The notes: generated from the sequence alone by a model not told the origin. 64,000 nt of DNA from Psychroserpens burtonensis DSM 12212 (GCF_000425305.1 NZ_AUDE01000001.1:285215-349214); one strand, 5' to 3'. Positions 6,844 to 17,821 are shown, counted from the stretch's first letter. Made by a program: numbers and translations.

Positions 6844-7119
6844 CTAATCTGCTAATACAATAACTTTATTATCTTTCATTTCAAGTGTTCCAGAAACTAT
6901 TGGCAACCAAAATCCTTTATCAGATTTAGTGAATAATTTTTCAACCGTTTCTTCTAACGTGATATTACCGTTTATCTTAACATTACCTTCTTTTAATAAA
7001 GAGATTACAGGTGCGTGATTGTTTAACAATTCAAATTCGCCGACTAAACCAGGAAGGATGACACTAGTCACTTCTCCACTAAATAATGTCGCTTCTGGTG
7101 ATACAATTTCTAAGTACAT
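6844..7119 (-). CDS. atpC: F1Fo ATP synthase epsilon subunit, short form
   Basis: Epsilon sits on the central stalk and couples gamma rotation to F1. The 91 residues cover only the N-terminal beta-sandwich (MYLEIVSPEATLFSGEVTSVILPGLVGEFELLNNHAPV), with the typical EFxLLxxHAP segment at about 28-39. The C-terminal helical hairpin that inhibits ATP hydrolysis in other bacteria is missing, so that control should be absent; this short form is common in Bacteroidota. It is downstream of atpD with a 78-base gap that contains an inverted repeat. The other ATP synthase subunits are not in this window. Confidence 0.9.
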   Translation of the reverse strand: MYLEIVSPEATLFSGEVTSVILPGLVGEFELLNNHAPVISLLKEGNVKINGNITLEETVEKLFTKSDKGFWLPIVSGTLEMKDNKVIVLAD

Positions 7120-7133
7120 TTCTTTTAAGTCTT

Positions 7134-7169
7134 CAGTTTGCAGTCTTCAGTTTTCAGTACTGCAAACTG
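7134..7169. repeat. inverted repeat in the atpD-atpC gap
   Basis: CAGTTTGCAGT (7134-7144) and ACTGCAAACTG (7159-7169): perfect 11-base arms with a 14-base loop made of further CAGT/TTCAG words. The same CAGTCT/AGACTG words occur just outside, so the whole 7130-7180 stretch is a low-complexity palindromic element placed between two co-transcribed genes. Confidence 0.7.
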
Positions 7170-7197
7170 CAGACTGTCAACTATCGACTAAAAATTT

Positions 7198-8709
<1,512 letters not shown>

Positions 8710-8764
8710 TTATGTGTTTAATGTTTAGATATTTCAATGGAAAAAACATACGTTTTTCGCGCTG

Positions 8765-8772
8765 CAAAGATA
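8765..8772 (-). promoter_or_regulatory. candidate -7 box for atpD
   Basis: On the minus strand the sequence reads TATCTTTG, a perfect TAnnTTTG box, 59 bases before the atpD ATG. I could not see a TTG at the expected -33 distance, so support is partial. Confidence 0.45.
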
Positions 8773-8823
8773 TATTTTTTAATTTAAAACTAAAGTCTAT
8801 TTTTTAGCTTTTTTCAGTATAAA

Positions 8824-8862
8824 AAAACGCCACCTTTATTAAGTTTATAAAGATGGCGTTTT
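8824..8862. terminator. hairpin terminator after the SGNH lipoprotein gene
   Basis: CGCCA-C-CTTTAT (8828-8839) pairs with ATAAAG-A-TGGCG (8847-8858), one mismatch, between an A-run (8821-8827) and TTTT (8859-8862). It serves the minus-strand gene ending at 8882 and lies upstream of atpD. Confidence 0.75.
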
Positions 8863-8881
8863 GTAGGAATTAAAACTATAG

Positions 8882-10471
8882 TTAGTCTAAGTATACACCC
8901 GTATAATCAACAGAATTTACCGTTGGTAAATTTGAACCATATTTTGTATTAATAAGACCAATCATTTGATTAACAACCAAAGAATATCCTCTAGGTGATG
9001 GATGAAATCCATCTAATGAAAATGTTCCTCCTGTAACATAATCGGCAGTCAAGAATGCACTTCCCGATTGGAATCCATTCGTAGCAACACCATTAAAGAA
9101 CGTATTCACATCAAAAAAGGCCAAATCAAATTGCGTTGCCAAATTACTTATGGTTTGATTAAATGCAGCTGTAGCATTTTGAATTTCAACAAGTTCAGTA
9201 GGAATAACAACCCATTTATCTTCTAAAGGTAATGATACACCCTCTACTGAAAATTGATTTGCTAGTGCTTCTGGTAACCCTGAAGTTTGTAGAAAAGTAG
9301 ATTGTGCCTCGTTAACTGTACCAATCGTAGATCGACTTGGCAGTACTAATAAATCGTTAGCATTAGCTTGTCTTGCTTGACCATAGACAACTCCAAATAA
9401 ATTAGCTACAATAGGAGCAGCAGCAGCTGGTAATCCAAAGGATTGTACAAATGCTGGGAATGTAGGACTCGCGTTTAAAACACCTGTTATTTGAGCAGAT
9501 AAATTCGCTAAACTTTCATCATTAATAACCACTGCACTTGCTGCTGTTTGAGAGAATACGATAGAACGCTCAGGTACTCCTAAAAAGGCAAATACTTGAT
9601 TTAATTGTCCAAAGATACCGTTCAATGTTGGAATTTGAGATCCAAAATTTGGATCACTTGGGTCTAATGGTGCAAATGGTACTGTTGTAAAATAGGGGGC
9701 ATCTGTGACATTTGGAATGTTAGAAATGATACCATTTGGACTGCTTGTAGCTAATGAAGAAACTATTGCAGTCATAGCGCCATCAAATGTTGCCTGATCT
9801 GTTATTGGGTTTGTGCCGTCTGCACCCGAAGTTGCATATCCTAAGACATCGTTAGCACCAATCCATAGTGAAAAGAATGTTGGGTTTTGCGCTAATGCAT
9901 CTTCTAAAACTGTTGCATTTGGTGAAGATGCCATTCTAATAAAGTAAGGGTTTGCTGCTGGGAAATTAGCAACATTTCCATATCCAGGTGCTAATAAATG
10001 AAAACTTTTTGCAGATGGAACTCCCATGTTGTTATATGGGCCAGGAGTTATAGATGTAACCTCCGTTGTTGGCGTACCATTTATTGGTTCAGGTGCTTGA
10101 GCTGCAGGATTAAATATTAATCTTGGCCCTGCAATTTGTGTACCTCCAAATAAAAGGCCTCCTATATCGTCACCAATTAAGGGTTGTGTAAAAGTTCCTC
10201 CTCCTGCTAATGCAAATTGCTGAGATAACACATTAGGAAACGAAACGTCTTGTCCCCTTTTAAATAGTGTACCATCAGATACTCCTGCAGTTAAAGAGTT
10301 ACCTATGGCAACAAACGTTGAGAAATCTGCCGTTCCACTTGTGTAAACAGGCGTTGGTCCCGTTTGTGGATCTTCTATTAATGGGTCTGAAAGTGAATCA
10401 TCATCACTCTCACATGCTGTAAAGCCTATTAAAATGAGAGCTAACAGCCATATATTATTATTTAATTTCAT
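8882..10471 (-). CDS. SGNH/GDSL-hydrolase lipoprotein paired with a TonB receptor
   Basis: A likely lipid or ester hydrolase displayed on the outer membrane. I use the internal ATG at 10471 (MKLNNNIWLLALILIGFTAC), because the longer frame overlaps the upstream receptor and hides a clear lipoprotein signal; Cys20 is followed by ESDDD, an acidic stretch like the Bacteroidota surface-export signal. SGNH blocks follow: FVAIGNSLTAG (GNSL in place of GDSL, nucleophile Ser kept), SLWIGANDVLG (block III, Asn), and near the C-terminus SLDGFHPSPRGY (block V, Asp and His). The length of 529 residues is well above a bare SGNH domain, with large inserts between blocks. Just downstream of the TonB receptor, it probably releases substrate for import. 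Confidence 0.85.
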   Translation of the reverse strand: MKLNNNIWLLALILIGFTACESDDDSLSDPLIEDPQTGPTPVYTSGTADFSTFVAIGNSLTAGVSDGTLFKRGQDVSFPNVLSQQFALAGGGTFTQPLIGDDIGGLLFGGTQIAGPRLIFNPAAQAPEPINGTPTTEVTSITPGPYNNMGVPSAKSFHLLAPGYGNVANFPAANPYFIRMASSPNATVLEDALAQNPTFFSLWIGANDVLGYATSGADGTNPITDQATFDGAMTAIVSSLATSSPNGIISNIPNVTDAPYFTTVPFAPLDPSDPNFGSQIPTLNGIFGQLNQVFAFLGVPERSIVFSQTAASAVVINDESLANLSAQITGVLNASPTFPAFVQSFGLPAAAAPIVANLFGVVYGQARQANANDLLVLPSRSTIGTVNEAQSTFLQTSGLPEALANQFSVEGVSLPLEDKWVVIPTELVEIQNATAAFNQTISNLATQFDLAFFDVNTFFNGVATNGFQSGSAFLTADYVTGGTFSLDGFHPSPRGYSLVVNQMIGLINTKYGSNLPTVNSVDYTGVYLD

Positions 10472-10482
10472 AGTGGTATTTT

Positions 10483-13257
10483 TTATTGATTTATAGTCCA
10501 TGATACGAAGTACTGTGCTCCTACTTGTCCGGCACCTGGTGCACTTACGTAGTCATGTGAAAGAATATTTGCGCCACCAACTTTGAAAATTGACTTAATT
10601 GATGGTACTGCTAAGTTTATTTGTGCGTCTATAATGTTTCTCGCAGGTAAAATACCATCAGCAAATGTAGATTCCCATAAAAAAGTATCATTCCATCTCC
10701 AGTTGATATTGAATCCAAAGTTTTTTACCACATTGTTTTTACCAAAAGAGGCTTTTACTTTATGCTCAGGCGTGTTAAAACTCGTTTCAAAATCAGGATC
10801 TTCTGATTGATCAAAATCTAATTTAGCATAGGTATAACTTAAACCAACATCAAAACCATTTAAGATTCTAGTTTCAACACCGATAGATGCTCCATATGAA
10901 TTAATATCAGCATCGGTATTTGTGTAGGTTTGATACGCCTGAACATCACCATTTTGTAATGCTAACAATGACAAAGAGTTATCTCCAACTTCTCCATAAA
11001 GCGGTGTTAATACCGTTTTATTTGAGATAAAGTCTTGATAAGCATTGTAGTAAACACTCATGTCGATTACAAATCTGTTGACTTTACCTCTATATCCGAC
11101 CTCATAGGCTGTAACTTGTTCTGGTTTTACTAAGTCAACATCGGCAGATTCAGGAGCTCCAGCGTTTACTGAGGCTAAACTAAATGCATTAGAATAGGCA
11201 TCTCCACCATTAAGTTGTACCGTGTTTGATCCCACTATATCTTGTCCTGCGGTACTTAATTCTGAACTTGTTGCAGTATAGCGATTTAAGTTATCAGGAG
11301 AAGAACCAACTAATATAGCACGTCCGCCGTCAAGTCCAATAAATAAATCTTGTGTCGTTGGGTTTCTAAACCCTGTTTGAAAAGACCCGCGAATGTTATG
11401 GTTATCGTTTTGATCAGCGGTATAGTTAAAAGATGCTCTAGGGGATACGAAACCATCGAAAAATTCAGACTTGTCATATCTTACAGATCCTGTAAGTTTT
11501 AGTCTGTCATCCATTAATTTTTTCTGTATTTGTGTATAGGCACCAAATTCGCTGTATTCAATAGGGCCATCAGTATCTGTGTAAATAGTTCCTCCAGAGT
11601 TCAATGAATACTGTCTCCAAGACCCTCCTACTTGAATCTCTGCAAAATCTATTAAATGACCAAGATTATAGTTAACGTCAGCATGATAAAGCTTAGAATT
11701 ATCAACGAATTTAGAACCTGTTGTTACATCTCCATCGGAGGTTACGGTATCAAAAGCTTCATTAAACTCTGGAGTTCCAGGAATAAGACGTCCTGTATCT
11801 GCAGCACCTCTAGCTGCTATATGTGCAGCATCTATTTGAGCTTCTGTTGGAGTTCCAAAAACCCCTTGTCCAGCTAGATTACCAATAAATCCACCAGCAT
11901 AGTCTCTAAACCACTGTGTGTCTCCTTTCCATAATCTATTCATATTAACACCTGTTAAACGAGTGTCATAAGAGTTCCCTGCTTTTTCTGCTGTGGTATA
12001 GACTCTTGCAAAGAAATTATCATTTTTTATTTCTAATTTATGTTGTTGCATAAAAAAGTCTTGTATCGCATATCTATTTGCACCTTGATATATTGTATTT
12101 CCTCTACCAATTTTAGAGTTTAAAATAATTTCAAAGTCATCAGCCCAAGGTTTAAAATGTAAAGAGAAATCTGCTTTTAAACTTTCAGCTTCATAGTTCA
12201 TCAAATCACGTTCCGCATATCCTGTTCTGCTTACAGTTTCAGCACCATAATCAGTCAATACAGGAATAGGTAACACGCCCGCTGCGATTTCATCAAAGTC
12301 TAAAGACGTGGATACTTCATCACCGTAAGTATTTAAACCATCGTATGATGGGTCTAATCTTGTTTGGCCAGGATTTGCAAAATCGGTTTGGTCCGTAGCA
12401 TACCATTCTGTTCCGTTAAGAAAAGATACAGAAGCCTTAGCTGCAAATTTATCAGAGAATGCTTTGGCAACTCTGATGCCTGCATCTACGAAATTATTGT
12501 CACCTGCATTATCACTAGACGTTATTCCTGTTTTTGCATAAAAACTAACACCTTGATCATCAAATGGATTTTTACTAGTCATAAACATAATACCATTAAA
12601 AGCATTCGCTCCATATAAGGCAGAAGATGCACCTGGTAGTAATTCAACACTGTTAATGTCTAGTTCAGACATTCCTAATAAGTTTCCTAAAGCAAAGTTT
12701 AAGGCAGGAGAAGAGTTGTCCATACCATCAACCAATTGCATAAAACGCGTATTAGAAAAAGCAGCAAAACCTCTAGTGTTAACCGATTTAAAGGTTAAAC
12801 TACTAGTATTCATATCGACACCTTTTAAGTTCTCAATACCGTCAAAGAACGATGGTGAAGACGTGTTTCGAATTTCTTTAATACCAAAACGCTCTACTGT
12901 AACAGGAGATTCAAAAATACGTTCTGGAGTTCTAGAAGCAGAAATAACGATTTCATCAAGAGATGTTCCTTCCATCATTATGATATCGATGGTTTGTGGA
13001 TTTGTAGTCACATCTTTGCTGATGCTTTCAAAACCAACGCTACTCACTGCTATAGTGAATGGAGGCGCTTGATTTACAACTAAGGTGTAATTACCATCAA
13101 AATCTGTAATTGTACCTGTTGTGGTTCCTACTACAATAATATTTGCACCTGGTAATGGAATACCATTATTGTCGATGACTTTACCTTTCACTGTCGTTGA
13201 TTGCGCAAAAGTTAAAGCGCAAAAAAACAGCATCATAATTTTGAAAATTGTCTTCAT
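10483..13257 (-). CDS. TonB-dependent outer-membrane receptor (non-SusC type)
   Basis: A gated 22-strand outer-membrane channel driven by TonB. It has 924 residues: a signal peptide ending ALTFAQ, a carboxypeptidase-regulatory-like domain (about 22-95, VKGKVIDNNGIPLPGANI), a plug domain (about 110-230, with the RGFAAFSNTRFMQLVDGM segment), then a long barrel ending in a C-terminal aromatic-rich strand (AQYFVSWTINQ). There is no SusD partner, so it is not a canonical glycan-import SusCD pair; the neighbour is an SGNH-hydrolase lipoprotein 11 bases downstream. The substrate is unknown; a lipid or ester ligand is an inference from the partner. Confidence 0.9.
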   Translation of the reverse strand: MKTIFKIMMLFFCALTFAQSTTVKGKVIDNNGIPLPGANIIVVGTTTGTITDFDGNYTLVVNQAPPFTIAVSSVGFESISKDVTTNPQTIDIIMMEGTSLDEIVISASRTPERIFESPVTVERFGIKEIRNTSSPSFFDGIENLKGVDMNTSSLTFKSVNTRGFAAFSNTRFMQLVDGMDNSSPALNFALGNLLGMSELDINSVELLPGASSALYGANAFNGIMFMTSKNPFDDQGVSFYAKTGITSSDNAGDNNFVDAGIRVAKAFSDKFAAKASVSFLNGTEWYATDQTDFANPGQTRLDPSYDGLNTYGDEVSTSLDFDEIAAGVLPIPVLTDYGAETVSRTGYAERDLMNYEAESLKADFSLHFKPWADDFEIILNSKIGRGNTIYQGANRYAIQDFFMQQHKLEIKNDNFFARVYTTAEKAGNSYDTRLTGVNMNRLWKGDTQWFRDYAGGFIGNLAGQGVFGTPTEAQIDAAHIAARGAADTGRLIPGTPEFNEAFDTVTSDGDVTTGSKFVDNSKLYHADVNYNLGHLIDFAEIQVGGSWRQYSLNSGGTIYTDTDGPIEYSEFGAYTQIQKKLMDDRLKLTGSVRYDKSEFFDGFVSPRASFNYTADQNDNHNIRGSFQTGFRNPTTQDLFIGLDGGRAILVGSSPDNLNRYTATSSELSTAGQDIVGSNTVQLNGGDAYSNAFSLASVNAGAPESADVDLVKPEQVTAYEVGYRGKVNRFVIDMSVYYNAYQDFISNKTVLTPLYGEVGDNSLSLLALQNGDVQAYQTYTNTDADINSYGASIGVETRILNGFDVGLSYTYAKLDFDQSEDPDFETSFNTPEHKVKASFGKNNVVKNFGFNINWRWNDTFLWESTFADGILPARNIIDAQINLAVPSIKSIFKVGGANILSHDYVSAPGAGQVGAQYFVSWTINQ

Positions 13258-13395
13258 TTTAGGGAATTAGTTAATTTTATAAGAGCAATATATATATAAT
13301 TATGACAGTCTAATTAAAAAAAATGAAAAAATTATGCGTGCATAGTAATTTTTAACAGAAAACGGAGGTGATTGTTGAGTAATTGATAAAAAATA

Positions 13396-13437
13396 AAAGC
13401 TGAAAATGCGTAATTCACATTTTCAGCTTTATTTTTA
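13396..13437 (-). terminator. terminator after glmS
   Basis: AAAGCTGAAAATG (13396-13408) and CATTTTCAGCTTT (13418-13430): a perfect 13-base stem with a 9-base loop. On the minus strand it follows the glmS stop at 13456 and ends in a T-rich tail. Confidence 0.85.
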
Positions 13438-13455
13438 ACACAGTTAAGAATTTCT

Positions 13456-15303
13456 CTATTCTACTGTAACTGCTTTTGCTAGATTGCGAGGTTGATCTAC
13501 ATTTCTGCCGAGCATAAGCGCTATATGATATGATAAAAGTTGAAGCGGGATTGTGGTTAATAAAGGCGTTAGACACTCTATAGTCTCTGGAACTTCAATA
13601 ACATGATCTGCTAGATTTTTTACTTGTTCATCGCCAGCAGTAACTATACCAATTATTTTACCAGATCTAGATTTAATTTCTTGAATATTACTTACTACTT
13701 TTTCGTAGTGCCCCTTTTTTGTAGCGATTACGACTATTGGCATGTTTTCATCAATTAATGCAATAGGACCATGCTTCATTTCTGCAGCAGGATAACCTTC
13801 TGCATGAATATAAGAAATTTCTTTAAGTTTTAAAGCCCCTTCGAGGGCTACAGGGAAATTATAGCCTCTTCCAAGATATAAGAAGTTTTTAGCATTTTTG
13901 TATATGTCTGCAATAGTTTTGACATATGCATCAGACTCAAGAGCAATTTTAACTTTATCTGGTATGAGCTCTAATTCTATTAAATGATGTCTATAATCTG
14001 AACTTGAAAGCGTTCCTTTTGCTCTTGCTAAACGCAGAGCAATTAATGTTAATACTGTGATTTGAGTTGTAAATGCCTTAGTCGAAGCAACTCCAATTTC
14101 TGGTCCTGCATGTGTATATGCACCTGCGTGGGTCTCTCTAGCAATTGAAGATCCTACTACATTACAAACACCAAAAACAAATGCACCTTTAGATTTAGCA
14201 AGTTTTATAGCCGCAAGTGTATCTGCTGTTTCACCAGATTGAGAGATGGCTATAACTACGTCATTTTCATTAATGACTGGGTTTCTATATCTAAACTCTG
14301 ATGCGTATTCAACTTCAACAGGAATTCGAGCTAAGTTTTCAAAAATATATTCTGAAACTAAACCAGCGTGCCATGATGTACCGCAAGCAACTACAACAAT
14401 TCTATTTGCATTAAGGAATTTTTTCATGTTATCTTCAACGCCTGCCATCTTTATGATCCCTTCGTTTGATAATAACCGTCCTCTAAAAGTATCTAAAATA
14501 GCTCTAGGCTGCTCGTAAATCTCTTTAAGCATAAAGTGATCATAGCCGCCTTTTTCGATTTGCTCAAGATTTAATTGAAGCTCTTGGATGTAAGGAGCAA
14601 CTAGAGAATCATCTTTAATTTTTCTTATTTTAACGCCTTTATGTCGACGTACAATAGCCATTTCTTCATCTTCTAGATAAATAGCATTTTTTGTATACTC
14701 AATAAAAGGAGATGCATCGCTGGCAATAAAAAACTCATCTTTTCCAACACCTATGGCAAGAGGGCTTCCAAGTCTAGCGACTACAATTTCATTTGGCTTA
14801 TTTTTGTCAAACACGGCAATTGCGTAGGCGCCAACAACTTGGTTTAGTGCAATTTGTACTGCTTTGCCTAATTTTATGTTTTCTTTTTTCTTAACGTCTT
14901 CAATTAAATTAACTAGAACTTCGGTGTCTGTGTCAGACTTAAAAGTGTATCCTCGTTTAATTAATTCTTTTTTTAGAGACTCATAATTTTCTATGATGCC
15001 ATTATGAATAATTACTAAATCTCCAGAATTTGAATAGTGTGGGTGTGAATTAACATCATTTGGTACACCATGGGTTGCCCATCGCGTGTGTCCGATTCCT
15101 AATGTGCCATTAGTAGAGATTTCTTTTTCAAGCCTCTCTTCTAAATCAGCAACTTTGCCTTTAGTCTTGGATAATTTAATGTCATTACCATCATAAATAG
15201 CAATACCTGCACTATCATAACCTCTATACTCTAAACGTTTTAATCCTTTTAGAATTATTGGGTAAGCTTCTCTATGACCAATATAGCCAACTATTCCACA
15301 CAT
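13456..15303 (-). CDS. glmS: glutamine--fructose-6-phosphate aminotransferase (isomerizing) GlmS
   Basis: GlmS makes glucosamine-6-phosphate from fructose-6-phosphate and glutamine, the entry to peptidoglycan and LPS amino sugars. The length of 615 residues is standard. It starts MCGIVGYIG with the catalytic Cys2, followed by the class-II amidotransferase domain (HTRWATHG, NGIIENY). Two SIS sugar-isomerase domains cover about 285-430 (ACGTSWHAG, ISQSGETADT) and 460-605 (YLGRGYNFPVALEGALKLKEISY), ending RNLAKAVTVE. It lies 5 bases after the DUF4270 gene and is probably co-transcribed with it and the GT5-like gene. No glmS ribozyme is expected inside an operon, and none is visible. Confidence 0.97.
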   Translation of the reverse strand: MCGIVGYIGHREAYPIILKGLKRLEYRGYDSAGIAIYDGNDIKLSKTKGKVADLEERLEKEISTNGTLGIGHTRWATHGVPNDVNSHPHYSNSGDLVIIHNGIIENYESLKKELIKRGYTFKSDTDTEVLVNLIEDVKKKENIKLGKAVQIALNQVVGAYAIAVFDKNKPNEIVVARLGSPLAIGVGKDEFFIASDASPFIEYTKNAIYLEDEEMAIVRRHKGVKIRKIKDDSLVAPYIQELQLNLEQIEKGGYDHFMLKEIYEQPRAILDTFRGRLLSNEGIIKMAGVEDNMKKFLNANRIVVVACGTSWHAGLVSEYIFENLARIPVEVEYASEFRYRNPVINENDVVIAISQSGETADTLAAIKLAKSKGAFVFGVCNVVGSSIARETHAGAYTHAGPEIGVASTKAFTTQITVLTLIALRLARAKGTLSSSDYRHHLIELELIPDKVKIALESDAYVKTIADIYKNAKNFLYLGRGYNFPVALEGALKLKEISYIHAEGYPAAEMKHGPIALIDENMPIVVIATKKGHYEKVVSNIQEIKSRSGKIIGIVTAGDEQVKNLADHVIEVPETIECLTPLLTTIPLQLLSYHIALMLGRNVDQPRNLAKAVTVE

Positions 15304-15308
15304 ATTTT

Positions 15309-16955
15309 TTAGTTGTTAGGTTCGGTGAAAAATACTTCTAAATATAATTTTTTTTCTTCTTCTAAGGTATTATTACCATACAAAACAGTCCCTCTAGGGG
15401 TTAATATTGAACTTACCGGGACTTTATCATCATCATTATCATTGAGTAAATCGTATTGTACTGAGGCCCCTTCAAGATTAACATTTACAGAAACGGATAA
15501 GCCAAGTTTCACATTTGTAGAGTCTCTAAGAATTAAATTATTAAGATGTTCTGTTATTCTAATTTTATATCTAATGCCATCTCCCGTAGCTTCATTGTCC
15601 TCTCTTTCTAAGGGAACTAAATGATTGCTTCTTGAGAATTCTGGAAATATTGTATTTGCAGTATCAAAGAAATAATCTGCTAAAGCAATATTGTTATTCA
15701 TATCATATATGTAGATACGATTGGGTTCACCTTCGTTAACCTCATTTTGATTAACGTAAAAAATAAGATTAGCCTCATTAATTAGTTTTTTTGAACTAAT
15801 AAAATTCCCATTATCATCAGTTTCTACAAATTCCTTTTTAAACAATTCAAAGGTATTATCTGTCAAATTATCTGAATCTAAATCATCGCCACCAAATAGT
15901 TTTATTTCTGCGATAGAACCCTGGCCACCTTTTAAAAATAAATTTTCATCTCCCGTAGTTTCATTTCCATTAGAAATTGTAAAATCGTTTGCGATAAAGT
16001 TGACTCTGTTTCCTGTAAAGTTGAATGTATATGCTGTCTTAACTCTATCGGCACCTTCTGTGAATGCATCTTTTGTGTAGTAAATAATTATACTGGATGA
16101 ATTAGAGGTCATATTTAAAAGCATTAGTTGACCAGGATCATCAGTGATATTTGGTTCTGCTTTAAAGTAAATACCTCTAAAATAATCATTAAAATTATTG
16201 ATATTACTTAATTCTGTTTGACCAGCCATATCAATAATTTTTTCTTGCCAGAATTGCTGTACTATAACATCATCAAATTTGATTCTCATAGCAGGCGATA
16301 GTCTCGCTTCTATTTCGTCTTCACCTTCAGTTAGAATAATTTGTATTGGATCTGCTTTAAAGTTTGTGTTTTGATATAATAATTGACCTTCCAATTGTTC
16401 GTTGCTAATTAGGTTTGAACCTGTCGATTTATTAGCATAGTAGTTTTGTGGACTGCCAAGTTCTGGCGCATTAGGATCAAAATCTCTTAAAAAATAATTG
16501 CTTTCGTAAATTGAAAGATTTATTGGTGAATTTCCAAATATAGAGTCTAAGTTAAATTCCGTTCGACCATTAGAGTCAACACCCGTAGGTGTGCTAAAGT
16601 AAGGTACTGTAAGGACTACAGAATCAATAATTGGGTTTGTGCCAAAATCTGGATCAGTAGTGTTGCCACGTATTTGTGACACAAAGCTCGCTGTACTACG
16701 ACCATAATTCGAACCTGGATCCTCTGTATAAACACCTAAAAGATTTAGAGGCAGGGCATTGGTTTGAATAGGCTCTAAAGCTTTAGTATAGGCTATAACA
16801 TCAAATTTTCTTGAACCTGTTTCAAAATGTGTAGCATTATCATTATTGATAATATCTGAGTCGATATTGGCAAAATCTTTGTCGCAAGCAATAAAGGAGC
16901 TTAACAAGAGGGTTAGTAATGTTAAATTTCTTAAGGCAATTTTTATTTTTTTCAT
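15309..16955 (-). CDS. DUF4270 family lipoprotein
   Basis: An exported lipoprotein of unknown role. The N-terminus MKKIKIALRNLTLLTLLLSSFIACDKDF has a lipobox ending at Cys24. The rest matches DUF4270 proteins by length (548 residues) and features: an FETGSRKFDVIAYTKALEPIQTN-type opening, DPxFGTNPIIDSVVLTVPY, and a run of predicted beta strands with a late TPRGTVLYGN segment before the end. Such proteins are found across Bacteroidota beside glmS or glycogen-synthase-like genes, as here. No enzymatic motif is visible. Operon position (11 bases after the GT5-like gene, 5 before glmS) suggests a link to cell-envelope sugar metabolism, which is only inference. Confidence 0.8.
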   Translation of the reverse strand: MKKIKIALRNLTLLTLLLSSFIACDKDFANIDSDIINNDNATHFETGSRKFDVIAYTKALEPIQTNALPLNLLGVYTEDPGSNYGRSTASFVSQIRGNTTDPDFGTNPIIDSVVLTVPYFSTPTGVDSNGRTEFNLDSIFGNSPINLSIYESNYFLRDFDPNAPELGSPQNYYANKSTGSNLISNEQLEGQLLYQNTNFKADPIQIILTEGEDEIEARLSPAMRIKFDDVIVQQFWQEKIIDMAGQTELSNINNFNDYFRGIYFKAEPNITDDPGQLMLLNMTSNSSSIIIYYTKDAFTEGADRVKTAYTFNFTGNRVNFIANDFTISNGNETTGDENLFLKGGQGSIAEIKLFGGDDLDSDNLTDNTFELFKKEFVETDDNGNFISSKKLINEANLIFYVNQNEVNEGEPNRIYIYDMNNNIALADYFFDTANTIFPEFSRSNHLVPLEREDNEATGDGIRYKIRITEHLNNLILRDSTNVKLGLSVSVNVNLEGASVQYDLLNDNDDDKVPVSSILTPRGTVLYGNNTLEEEKKLYLEVFFTEPNN

Positions 16956-16966
16956 AAACTTGTTTT

Positions 16967-17776
16967 CTAATCTAAAACTTTTGTTTTGTAGAATTCTGTA
17001 TAATGCTCAGCGAAATCTTCAATTGGAAAATAATCTAAGACAGGTTTTTCAGACGCATCTAAATACTCATTTAATTCTTTTGGTAATTCGTCTGAGCCTC
17101 TAATAAGAGCATCAGAATTATCAATCGCAATTTTCATGAGATTATTGTAGGTTGGTTTCTCTAAATCTTTAATCTTACTGTCGTCTATGTTATCAAATTT
17201 AACTTTACTAATCATGTTCTTATCTAACGTTCCTTCAAAGCTTTGATTGTATACAGACGTTACAATTTTACTTTCAGTAAATAAAGGTTCGTTTTTATAG
17301 AATTCTTTCAAGTATAGCGGTAATAAAGATGCTAACCATCCATTAACATGGATAATGTCTGGAGACCAATTTAATTTTTTTACTGTTTCAATAACCCCTT
17401 TTGCAAAGAAGATTGCACGTTCGTCATTGTCGCTAAACAGCTTTCCTTCTTCGTCAGTTAATGTTGCTTTTCTTTTGAAGTACTCTTCGTTGTCTATAAA
17501 GTATACTTGTATTCTTTCCTTCGGAATAGAAGCTACTTTAATAATCAAAGGCATATCTAGGTCGTTTATTACTAAATTAATACCAGATAATCGTATCACT
17601 TCATGGAGCTGATGCCGTCTTTCATTGATGTTTCCATAACGAGGCATAAATATTCGTATTTGCCCTCCTTGTTTGTTTACCATTTTTGGAGCTTCAAATG
17701 ACATTGAAGAAATCTCTGTTTCTGGTAAATATGGTACAACCTCAGATGACACATACAATATTCTCTTATCTTTCAT
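16967..17776 (-). CDS. glycogen/starch-synthase-like GT5 N-terminal domain protein
   Basis: I start at the ATG at 17776 (MKDKRILYVSSEVVPYL); the longer frame runs through a probable -7 box. The 269 residues cover only the N-terminal Rossmann domain of GlgA (IFMPRYGNINERR, YFIDNEEYFKR, SPDIIHVNGWLASLLPLYLK); the C-terminal GT-B half, which binds ADP-glucose, is absent, and normal GlgA has about 480 residues. The KTGG motif expected after the SSEVVPY segment is replaced by LPETEISSM. It is therefore unlikely to be a glycogen synthase; it may bind a sugar or regulate the adjacent glmS pathway. It leads the minus-strand operon GT5-like, DUF4270, glmS. Confidence 0.8.
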   Translation of the reverse strand: MKDKRILYVSSEVVPYLPETEISSMSFEAPKMVNKQGGQIRIFMPRYGNINERRHQLHEVIRLSGINLVINDLDMPLIIKVASIPKERIQVYFIDNEEYFKRKATLTDEEGKLFSDNDERAIFFAKGVIETVKKLNWSPDIIHVNGWLASLLPLYLKEFYKNEPLFTESKIVTSVYNQSFEGTLDKNMISKVKFDNIDDSKIKDLEKPTYNNLMKIAIDNSDALIRGSDELPKELNEYLDASEKPVLDYFPIEDFAEHYTEFYKTKVLD

Positions 17777-17813
17777 AAATCTTTCGTTTTTGGAATTAAA
17801 AGTAAAAAACAGG

Positions 17814-17821
17814 CAAAAGTA
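17814..17821 (-). promoter_or_regulatory. candidate -7 box for the GT5-like/DUF4270/glmS operon
   Basis: On the minus strand the sequence reads TACTTTTG (TAnnTTTG), 37 bases before the ATG at 17776. The nearest upstream TTG is only 12 bases away, so the -33 element is not supported. Confidence 0.4.

Noticed and set aside
12364..13072. Plus-strand frames opposite the TonB receptor
   Set aside because: They are shadows of a well-supported coding gene on the minus strand and have no signal or domain.
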